From Prevotella sp. (GTDB lineage: Bacteria; Bacteroidota; Bacteroidia; Bacteroidales; Bacteroidaceae): 50,905 nucleotides of DNA. Location of the stretch: NCBI GenBank assembly GCA_017471245.1, contig JAFUVB010000026.1, forward strand, positions 1 through 50,905, given 5' to 3'. The position numbers and the translations under genes were made by a program. The notes beneath the pieces were generated by a model. It made no database searches and was not told where the DNA came from. It saw nothing but the letters and a program-made list of their open reading frames with translations. Shown one piece after another: positions 34,009 through 40,756 of the stretch; position 1 is the stretch's first letter, and every line of letters starts with the position of its first letter.

Positions 34009-34016
34009 TACCTTTG
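34009..34016 (+). promoter_or_regulatory. -7 promoter element of the M48 gene (TACCTTTG)
   Basis: Consensus -7 element giving a leader of about 95 nt before the ATG at 34116. Confidence 0.55.
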
Positions 34017-34115
34017 CAATCAGAGTGTGCCATGCCTTCGCAGGGCTTTGCCGCCGCAGGAGCACGGCGGAAGCATATACAAACAGAACGTAACAGATAT
34101 TAATTGCATAGCATT

Positions 34116-34940
34116 ATGAGAAAGATTCAAGTGATTCTTTTGACACTGGTAACATCAATCCTGGTGTCGTGCGGTACGACAAGCACAGTTCCCGTGACTG
34201 GCAGAAAGCACCGCCTGAGTGTGAGTGATGAGTATGTGCTGAGTCTCAGCTCGCAGCAGTATGCTCAATACATGAAGTCGGCTAAGGCTTCCACCAATGC
34301 CACGAACACGGCAATGGTGAAAAGGGTGGGGCAGAAGCTCGCTACGGCCGTGGAAAGTTATCTGAAAAGCAACGGTTTTGCTGACGAAGTGAAGAACTTT
34401 GCATGGGAGTTCAACCTCGTGCAAGACAATCAGGTGAATGCATTCTGTATGCCTGGAGGAAAGATTGTGGTATACGAAGGCATCCTTCCGGTGACTCAAA
34501 ACGAGGCATCGCTTGCCATCGTGCTCGGTCATGAGATAGCTCACGCCGTGGCAAAGCACTCGGCAGAGCAGATGACCAAGGCGAGCAATTCCAGCACGTT
34601 GGTACAAATAGGCGGTGCCATTGCATCGGCTGTGGGCGTGAGCGATGCCGCCACGCAGTTGGGAACGGCAGCTCTGTCGCAGGGACTCTCACTTCTGAAC
34701 CTGAAATACTCACGCGATAATGAGAGCGAAGCCGACTATATGGGACTTATATTCGCAGCCATCGCAGGCTACGACCCCAATGTGGCAGTCACATTCTGGC
34801 AGCGCATGGCATCCCAGTCGTCGAGCAATGTAGCCACGTGGATGAGCTCTCACCCGTCGGATGCGCAGCGCATTGCCGATATCAAGAAACATCTGCCCGA
34901 GGCTCTCACCTATTACAAGGCAGCCACAGGCAAGAAATAA
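34116..34940 (+). CDS. M48 family metalloprotease, lipoprotein (LoiP/BepA type)
   Basis: 274 aa from the ATG at 34116 (MRKIQVILL). Lipobox LVSC, cysteine about residue 19. Zinc motif HEIAH near 139-143 in VLGHEIAHAVAKHSAEQ; third ligand in the ESEADYMG helix. The M48 context NQVNAFCMPGGKIVVYEGIL precedes it. Such lipoproteins degrade or refold outer-membrane proteins in the periplasm. The in-frame TTG at 34104 is not a better start. A small HExxH membrane protein follows after 36 bases. Confidence 0.92.
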   Translation: MRKIQVILLTLVTSILVSCGTTSTVPVTGRKHRLSVSDEYVLSLSSQQYAQYMKSAKASTNATNTAMVKRVGQKLATAVESYLKSNGFADEVKNFAWEFNLVQDNQVNAFCMPGGKIVVYEGILPVTQNEASLAIVLGHEIAHAVAKHSAEQMTKASNSSTLVQIGGAIASAVGVSDAATQLGTAALSQGLSLLNLKYSRDNESEADYMGLIFAAIAGYDPNVAVTFWQRMASQSSSNVATWMSSHPSDAQRIADIKKHLPEALTYYKAATGKK

Positions 34941-34976
34941 CGAAACGGGAAATAGCATTTCAAGCAGGGGCCGTAT

Positions 34977-35441
34977 ATGAATTTCCTGATGTCCATATTC
35001 TTTTCACCCAGGCCAAGGGCTGTTATCGACATGCCCGCCACAGTGAACAGATGGCTTTGCAGGAAAAGATATACGGCCATTACTTTGTTCGGACATATCT
35101 ATACCCGCGAGCAGAAGGCAGCCGACAAGATGAACGGCAAGTGGAACGCGCTGAAAAACCATGAGATGATCCATCTCAGGCAGGCGCAGAACACATGCAA
35201 CTCCTGGCTGCTGTTCTATATCCTGTATGGCTGGTATTCATTGATGGCATTGCGATATTTCCGCAAAACCGCCAATGCAGCCTACTATCTCAACCCTTTC
35301 GAGATAGAGGCTTACGCCCACATGTTTGATCAGCACTATTTAGATTCACATGACAGGCACGGCGTTGACGGCTGGCGCGCCTTCGCAAAGATGTCGCTTG
35401 CGGCGCGGCTGCGCTACATCCGCCGCAACAACATCGGTTAG
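34977..35441 (+). CDS. Small membrane protein with HExxH motif
   Basis: 154 aa, family not recognised. H62-E63-M64-I65-H66 in LKNHEMIHLRQ is an HExxH zincin motif; a hydrophobic helix follows (SWLLFYILYGWYSLM, about 76-90), then NPFEIEAYAH with E109 and E111 as possible third ligands. The order HExxH, helix, Asn-Pro-Xaa-Glu is reminiscent of M56/BlaR1-type membrane peptidases in miniature. Cotranscribed with the M48 gene. Activity is inference. Confidence 0.65.
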   Translation: MNFLMSIFFSPRPRAVIDMPATVNRWLCRKRYTAITLFGHIYTREQKAADKMNGKWNALKNHEMIHLRQAQNTCNSWLLFYILYGWYSLMALRYFRKTANAAYYLNPFEIEAYAHMFDQHYLDSHDRHGVDGWRAFAKMSLAARLRYIRRNNIG

Positions 35442-35484
35442 AAACCCGCTCCGATTGTATCATTTTCATTTCGAAATCAGCCTA

Positions 35485-35515
35485 TTTGCAAACTTTTGCA
35501 AACTGGTTTTGCAAA
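35485..35515. promoter_or_regulatory. Three TTTGCAAA palindromes, candidate regulator sites
   Basis: TTTGCAAA at 35485-35492, 35495-35502 and 35508-35515, about 50-80 bases upstream of the -7 element of the next gene. Confidence 0.45.
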
Positions 35516-35563
35516 TGCGAACTATTGAGAACCGCTTTTCTTGGCAGCATCATTTATTTCTTT

Positions 35564-35571
35564 TATCTTTG
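35564..35571 (+). promoter_or_regulatory. -7 promoter element TATCTTTG of the coiled-coil HTH gene
   Basis: Consensus -7 element 19 bases before the ATG at 35591; it rules out the in-frame ATG at 35486. Confidence 0.65.
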
Positions 35572-35590
35572 CAACAGTAAAACAATTGGT

Positions 35591-36277
35591 ATGATGATTC
35601 AGCAGTGTATGACGATATTGACCCAACGGGAGACCTTCCTACTGATTCTCTGCACAGTTACCTACGTGACACTCTTCGTTGTTGCCGTGCAGAACAGCAA
35701 GCGGAAGATACTGTTGTTGGAGGAAAGGCTCAGGAAAGTGCGCGCACTGCAAGAAGAGCAACAGGCAAACAGCCGCCAGAACATTGCGCTCAACGAGCAG
35801 AAAATCAAAGAAATGGAAACGCTCCTGCAGCAGATGGGCAACGAGAATTCCATGCTGCGATTGGAGTTAGAGGAGAAAAAGGCGCGCCTCGCCTATAATA
35901 ATAAGGTGGCAATGATTGAGAACGAGAAGCGCGAACAGGCCGAAACCGTTATCTTCAGCTCCGACATCTATAAGCGGATGCAGCAGTATCTCGAAAAAGG
36001 AAAGAGCATGTCGAAGCAAGACTGGACCGATCTGGTGCAGTTGGTCGACGGAATCTTCACGGGGTTCACTGAGAAACTCTTCGGCCTTTACAAACTCTCG
36101 GCACAGGATTACCACGTGAGCCTGCTCATCAAAGTGCACATGCAGCCCAAGGATATTGCCACGCTCACGGCTCACAGCAAGGAAAGCGTGGCATCCACGC
36201 GCAGCCGGCTCTATCAGAAAGTGTTCGGAAAGAAGGGATCTTCGAAAGATTGGGACGACTTTGTGCTGACCATCTGA
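35591..36277 (+). CDS. Membrane-anchored coiled-coil protein with C-terminal HTH
   Basis: 228 aa from the ATG at 35591 (the ATG at 35594 is equivalent). One membrane helix near residues 13-32 (TFLLILCTVTYVTLFVVAV), a long coiled coil from about 33 to 118 (LLLEERLRKVRALQEEQQ onward), then a C-terminal region with MQPKDIATLTAHSKESVASTRSRLYQKVFG, which reads like the LuxR-type recognition helices found at the ends of Bacteroidetes sensor-regulators. The HTH would face the cytoplasm. No sensor or kinase domain is present. Monocistronic in appearance. Confidence 0.7.
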   Translation: MMIQQCMTILTQRETFLLILCTVTYVTLFVVAVQNSKRKILLLEERLRKVRALQEEQQANSRQNIALNEQKIKEMETLLQQMGNENSMLRLELEEKKARLAYNNKVAMIENEKREQAETVIFSSDIYKRMQQYLEKGKSMSKQDWTDLVQLVDGIFTGFTEKLFGLYKLSAQDYHVSLLIKVHMQPKDIATLTAHSKESVASTRSRLYQKVFGKKGSSKDWDDFVLTI

Positions 36278-36391
36278 TGCTTCAGCGCATATCTCTCGCC
36301 ACCCATCACTCATCTCTCACCTTCCATCTCTGAAACTTCGAGGACGTGAAACATGCGAAACTTGGATTAATAACAATAAACAAAAAAGGAT

Positions 36392-36844
36392 ATGATTGAC
36401 TATTTATCACAACATTTATGGCAGATGTGGGCAGTGGTAGCCGTGGTCTGCCTGATTCTGGAGCTCACAGCCGGTGACTTCTTCATCATGTGTTTCTCCA
36501 TCGGAGCTGTGTTTGCCACCATCTGTGCAGCAGTGGGAGGCAACTTCTATTGGCAGCTCGCCGTGTTCGCTTTGTTCACTATCATCAGCCTGTTCCTGGT
36601 GCGACCGTTTGCCTTGCGCTATCTTCATAAGAACGAAGAGCACCGCGTGAGCAATGCCGACGCGCTGTTAGGGCGCCGGGGCAGGGTGGTGGAAACCATC
36701 GAGGCAGGCGGTTACGGGCGCGTAGCTATCGACGGCGACGTGTGGAAGGCAGTATCGGTGGGCAAAGACGAGATTCCCGCCGGTACTTACGTGCGAGTGA
36801 CCAACCGCGAGAGCATCATCATCACGGTGAAAAGCGAAGAGTGA
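36392..36844 (+). CDS. NfeD-like membrane protein
   Basis: 150 aa. Two to three hydrophobic helices in residues 10-75 (MWAVVAVVCLILELTAGDFFIMCFSIGAV is typical), then an OB-fold domain from about 88 (ALLGRRGRVVETIEAGGYGRVAIDGDVWKAVS). NfeD proteins pair with SPFH proteins in membrane microdomains, and a stomatin-type gene follows after 48 bases, as expected. Confidence 0.9.
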   Translation: MIDYLSQHLWQMWAVVAVVCLILELTAGDFFIMCFSIGAVFATICAAVGGNFYWQLAVFALFTIISLFLVRPFALRYLHKNEEHRVSNADALLGRRGRVVETIEAGGYGRVAIDGDVWKAVSVGKDEIPAGTYVRVTNRESIIITVKSEE

Positions 36845-36892
36845 AATCGCGGGTTTTATGAAAGCATTTTCTAATTTAAATCATTTTTAAGT

Positions 36893-37846
36893 ATGGACTT
36901 TATGACTTATGTACTGATCGCCATCGTTGTATGTGTGATTCTGTTTGCCAAAATGGCACTGGTTATTATCCCTCAGTCGGAAACTAAGATTATTGAGCGC
37001 TTGGGACGCTATTATGCCACCCTCAAGCCAGGTATCAATGTGATCATCCCCTTTATCGACCGTGCAAAGGAAATCGTGGTTCTCAACCGCGGACGCTATG
37101 CCTACAGCAACAGTATTGACCTGCGCGAGCAAGTGTATGATTTCCCAAAACAGAACGTGATTACAAAGGATAATGTGCAGACCGAGATCAATGCGCTGCT
37201 CTATTTCCAGATCGTGGATCCGTTCAAGGCTGTTTATGAGATTCAGAATCTGCCCAATGCCATTGAGAAACTCACGCAGACCACGCTGCGTAACATCATC
37301 GGTGAGCTGGAACTGGATGAAACGCTCACCTCGCGCGATACCATCAACACCAAACTGCGCTCTGTGCTTGACGATGCAACCGACAAGTGGGGCGTGAAAG
37401 TGAACCGCGTGGAGCTGCAAGACATCACGCCTCCTTCAAGTGTACTTAATGCCATGGAGAAGCAGATGCAGGCAGAGCGTAACAAGCGCGCACAAATCCT
37501 TACGTCGGAAGGTGAGAAGGCAGCCGAAATCCTTGCTTCTGAGGGTGAAAAGACGGCTATGATCAACCGTGCCGAGGCTGCTAAGCAGCAGGCAATCCTC
37601 ACTGCCGAGGGTGAGGCACAGGCGCGCATCCGCAAGGCAGAGGCAGAAGCCATTGCCATTGAGAAGATTACGCAAGCCGTTGGGCAGTCAACCAACCCCG
37701 CCAACTATCTGCTTGCCCAGAAGTATATCCAGATGATGGAAGAACTGGCTACCGGTAATCAGACCAAGACCGTATACCTGCCTTACGAAGCCACAAATGT
37801 GATGGGGTCTATCGGAGGCATCAAGGAGCTGTTCAAGGGCGAATAG
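36893..37846 (+). CDS. SPFH/band-7 (stomatin/QmcA-like) protein
   Basis: 317 aa. An N-terminal membrane helix, then the SPFH domain (VIIPQSETKIIERLGRYYATLKPGINVIIPFIDRAK), then a coiled coil with repeating EGEKAAEI / EGEKTAMI / EGEAQARI units near 200-250. Forms oligomeric scaffolds in the membrane; partner of NfeD directly upstream. The transcript would run into the repeat block that starts about 150 bases further on. Confidence 0.93.
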   Translation: MDFMTYVLIAIVVCVILFAKMALVIIPQSETKIIERLGRYYATLKPGINVIIPFIDRAKEIVVLNRGRYAYSNSIDLREQVYDFPKQNVITKDNVQTEINALLYFQIVDPFKAVYEIQNLPNAIEKLTQTTLRNIIGELELDETLTSRDTINTKLRSVLDDATDKWGVKVNRVELQDITPPSSVLNAMEKQMQAERNKRAQILTSEGEKAAEILASEGEKTAMINRAEAAKQQAILTAEGEAQARIRKAEAEAIAIEKITQAVGQSTNPANYLLAQKYIQMMEELATGNQTKTVYLPYEATNVMGSIGGIKELFKGE

Positions 37847-38007
37847 ACCAACGGCATAGCTGGCAGGGGCAACGAAAATGACGGTCAGAATGATGTCAAA
37901 ACGTCAAATCATTGCCCCGATGCATAGCTCTCTCCTATGCTAAAACAAGAAACAAACTGTTACTTGTGCGTAAAATGCTGAGTATCAGTTTGTTTCTTGT
38001 TTTTATC

Positions 38008-38477
38008 CGTTACCCGCTGCGTTACCTGCTGCGTAATTTCATTGACCATTGAGGATTGACCGTTGACCATTGAGCATTGACCATTGGGCATTGGGTATTG
38101 AGCATTGACCTTTAACCATTGACCTTTAACCATTGACCATTGACCAATGATTATAGACCGTTGACCTGTTTCTTAGATCTAATCTCTTGCTTCCTGCTTC
38201 TTGCTTCTTGCTTCTATAGACTTGCCTCTTGCTTCTATAGACTTGCCTCTTGCTTCTTTCTATTCACCCTGCGTAAGCCGAAAAAGAATCAAGCCGCCCC
38301 TTTGACGGGGCGAGCTTACCTTAATGAAAGAGCGACGGGTAGGAGCGGTTAAGTCTCCCCATATAGGGGGAGATTTAGAGAGGGTGGATGTTTCTTTTTC
38401 CTCTTTTCTTTGCGCCAAAGAAAAAGAGGTCTGCAACTGCGCAGTTGATTACGCAGCAGGTAACGCAGCGGGTAACG
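38008..38477. repeat. Inverted-repeat element, copy 3 (30-bp arms, 410-bp interior)
   Basis: Arms 38008-38037 and 38448-38477 are perfect 30-bp reverse complements made of GCTGCGTTACCY units. The interior begins with about 15 heptamers (ATTGACC, ATTGAGC, ATTGGGC and so on, 38041-38160), continues with TTCTTGC-type heptamers (about 38180-38256), and then has several hairpins: GCCCCTTTGACGGGGC near 38297, TCTCCCCATATAGGGGGAGA near 38353, a CCTCTTTTCTTTG stem near 38399-38429, and the perfect palindrome CAACTGCGCAGTTG near 38434. No gene is seen inside. Confidence 0.88.
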
Positions 38478-38569
38478 CAGTGCTTGTTGTAATTTATTGT
38501 AAATGAGAGATTTGTGTGCATCTACACAATAGTTGCTTTTTTGGTGTAAGAGTATAAGCAACGCTACAA

Positions 38570-38695
38570 AATCAAAACCTACGTTTTCATCTTTCGAAAG
38601 CTAAGGTTTTGTACCCCCAAACCATATCTTTTGCTCATCAGAACCATAGCTTTTGCTCATCAGAACCATAGCTTTTGCTCATCAGAAGCATCGCA
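38570..38695. repeat. 22-bp phased array, locus 5 (6 units)
   Basis: Cores (AAAACCTACGTTTT, GAACCATAGCTTTTG and similar) have centres at 38581, 38603, 38625, 38647, 38669 and 38691, all 22 bp apart; two units are identical. Lies 96 bp from the right arm of inverted-repeat copy 3 and about 80 bp before the promoter of the HAD gene. Confidence 0.9.
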
Positions 38696-38776
38696 TTTGT
38701 TTTTGCTGCCAAGGTTTCTCATTGTTTTTTTGCGGAATTTTATGTGTCAGACGTAATCAATCTCGTTTTTTTTATG

Positions 38777-38784
38777 TAATTTTG
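38777..38784 (+). promoter_or_regulatory. -7 promoter element of the HAD-WecB-SDR operon (TAATTTTG)
   Basis: Consensus -7 element ending 12 bases before the ATG at 38797, which excludes the in-frame start at 38653. Confidence 0.65.
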
Positions 38785-38796
38785 CGTCGGAAAATC

Positions 38797-39579
38797 ATGA
38801 TAGAGACAAGTTTTCATATAAAGCACGACGGGGCAGAGAAGTCTTTCGAGGAACGGCAAAGCGAAGAAAGGCTCATAGAAAGGCTGAAAAAGCAGGTGAA
38901 AGTGATTGCTTTTGATGCCGACGACACCCTGTGGGACTGCCAGTCACACTTTGAGGCAGTGGAAAATGCCTATTGCCGCATGCTCTCGCCATGGGGCAGC
39001 GAGCAGTATATCTCAGGTGAACTGTTCAAGATAGAAACAGCCAACATGCCCGAACTGGGTTATGGCTGCAAGGCTTTTACGCTTTCGCTGGTGGAAAATG
39101 CGGTGAAGGTGAGCCGGGGTGAGATTTCTGCCGAGTTGCTCCTGAAGATTCAGGAGGCAGGGCGCAGTTTGCTGCGCATTCCTGCCACACCTTTGCCTGG
39201 CGTGGAGTCCACGTTGCGCATGCTCCGTGCGACGGGAAGATATAGGATGGTGGTGTTCACGAAGGGCGAAATCCAAGATCAGGAGAACAAGCTGCGCCGT
39301 TCCGGACTGTGGGATCTGTTCGACCGTGTGGATGTGGTTGCCGACAAGACCGCGCGCCATTATCGAGAGCTGTGTGAGGATCTGCACATCGGCATTGCAG
39401 AACTGCTGATGGTGGGCAATAGTTTCAAGTCTGACATAGAGCCGGTGCTTGCCATCGGCGGCTATGCTGTGCACGTGCCGTTTGAAGTGGTGTGGGCTCA
39501 TGAGCACATGGAGGCATACGCTCACAACCGTCTTCTCACTTTCAGCCATTTCGACGAGCTGAAGTGCCTTGCCGGTTAG
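38797..39579 (+). CDS. HAD family hydrolase
   Basis: 260 aa from the ATG at 38797 (MIETSFHIKHDG). HAD motif I is IAFDADDTLWD with D40 as nucleophile and D42 as acid; motif II lies in MVVFTKGE (Thr), the Lys is in VVADKTARHY, and motif IV is MVGNSFKSDIEPVLA. The cap is helical (type C1). Substrate unknown; a sugar or nucleotide phosphate would fit its operon partner. First gene of a three-gene operon; the WecB-like gene starts 62 bases after it. Confidence 0.85.
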   Translation: MIETSFHIKHDGAEKSFEERQSEERLIERLKKQVKVIAFDADDTLWDCQSHFEAVENAYCRMLSPWGSEQYISGELFKIETANMPELGYGCKAFTLSLVENAVKVSRGEISAELLLKIQEAGRSLLRIPATPLPGVESTLRMLRATGRYRMVVFTKGEIQDQENKLRRSGLWDLFDRVDVVADKTARHYRELCEDLHIGIAELLMVGNSFKSDIEPVLAIGGYAVHVPFEVVWAHEHMEAYAHNRLLTFSHFDELKCLAG

Positions 39580-39641
39580 CCGGATGAAAAAGTGTGGATA
39601 GTGCCGTTTGGCAATTAGGTTTAAGTATAAAAGCATTGAAG

Positions 39642-40733
39642 ATGATAAAGGTTTGTATTGTTGCGGGTGCACGCCCGAATTTTATCAAGGTGGCACCGCT
39701 GATTCGTGCCATCAGGAATGCTGAAGGCATAGCCTATCGGCTGGTGTACGCCGGCAGGGAAGATGATTCCACATTGGAAGGTTCCCTGTTCGATGACCTG
39801 CAGATACCGCGCCCCGATGCCTATCTGGGCGTTGACAGCCAGAGCCTGAATGAAATCACGGGGCGCGTGATGGGCGAGTTCGATCACTATTTGGAGGTTC
39901 ACCCGGCTGATGTGGTGGTGGTGGTCGACGACCTTGCGTCCACGATGGCAGCAGCCATCGTCACCAAGAAACGTGGAATCCGGCTGGCGCATTTAGTGGC
40001 AGGCACGCGCAGTTTCGATATCAAGATGCCTAAAGAGGTGAACCGTCTGGTCATCGATGGCTTGTCTGATCTGCTCTTCACTGCAGGAGTGAGCAACAAC
40101 AGCATCACCAATCGTGAAGGTGCAGAGCAGAGTCGTGTCTATATGGTGGGCAACATCCTGATTGACAACCTCCGTTTCAATCATTCACGCTGGCAGAAGC
40201 CCGACGTGATGAGTGAACTTGGGTTGCGCGAAGGCGAATATGTGGTGCTCACGGTGAACCGTAAGGCACTGATGGAAGATGAAGCGAAGCTGAAGGCCTT
40301 ACTGGAATGCATGGTGAAAGCGCAGGAAGAGAATGGCGCAACGGTGGTTCCCATTGTTGCTCCACTGCGCGGACTTGCACGCGAGGTAATTTCCCGCATA
40401 CTGCCTGAATCGCCTCATTTCCATATTGTTACATCACTGCCGTATCTACAGTTCGGTTATCTCACGGCTCATGCCAAGGGAGTGGTCACCGACAGTGGAA
40501 ACGTGGCGGAGGAAGCCACATTCAACGGTGTGCCGTGCATCACGCTGAACAGTTACACCGAGCATATTGAGACCGTGAAGACAGGAAGCAATGTTCTGGT
40601 GGGCGAAGATGCAATGAAACTGGAGCAGGCCATGCGCGACATGATTGCCGGAAACTGGAAGAAATCGGCACTGCCCGACCGCTGGGATGGCCGTACTGCA
40701 GAGCGCATCGTCAGGATATTGATGGGCGAATAG
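39642..40733 (+). CDS. Divergent UDP-GlcNAc 2-epimerase (WecB)-like protein
   Basis: 363 aa from the ATG at 39642 (MIKVCIVAGARPNFIKVAP). The GT-B-like fold and length are those of non-hydrolysing UDP-GlcNAc 2-epimerases, with DSGNVAEEATFNGVPCI near the nucleotide site. Several conserved stretches differ from the E. coli protein as I recall it: GTRPEAIK is GARPNFIK, GDTTTT is DDLAST (the Asp kept), HVEAGLR is HLVAGTR (Glu lost) and GHRRE is VNRKA (His lost); the Glu of PEEANR is kept (PKEVNR). It may have a different substrate or be non-catalytic. Between a HAD hydrolase and an SDR. Confidence 0.78.
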   Translation: MIKVCIVAGARPNFIKVAPLIRAIRNAEGIAYRLVYAGREDDSTLEGSLFDDLQIPRPDAYLGVDSQSLNEITGRVMGEFDHYLEVHPADVVVVVDDLASTMAAAIVTKKRGIRLAHLVAGTRSFDIKMPKEVNRLVIDGLSDLLFTAGVSNNSITNREGAEQSRVYMVGNILIDNLRFNHSRWQKPDVMSELGLREGEYVVLTVNRKALMEDEAKLKALLECMVKAQEENGATVVPIVAPLRGLAREVISRILPESPHFHIVTSLPYLQFGYLTAHAKGVVTDSGNVAEEATFNGVPCITLNSYTEHIETVKTGSNVLVGEDAMKLEQAMRDMIAGNWKKSALPDRWDGRTAERIVRILMGE

Positions 40734-40756
40734 AAGAACAATCCAAAACAAAAGAT

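Noticed and set aside
35486-35590. N-terminal extension of the coiled-coil HTH protein
   Set aside because: It begins inside the TTTGCAAA sites and upstream of the TATCTTTG promoter.
1430-38477. Inverted-repeat elements as insertion sequences
   Set aside because: No transposase or remnant lies between the arms, and no target-site duplication is evident; at most they are non-autonomous.
1660-38695. 22-bp arrays as CRISPR
   Set aside because: There is no constant repeat alternating with unique spacers of 26 bp or more; every unit is a variant of one motif, and no cas gene is near.
38653-38796. N-terminal extension of the HAD protein from 38653
   Set aside because: It would translate the 22-bp repeat array and lies upstream of the promoter at 38777.
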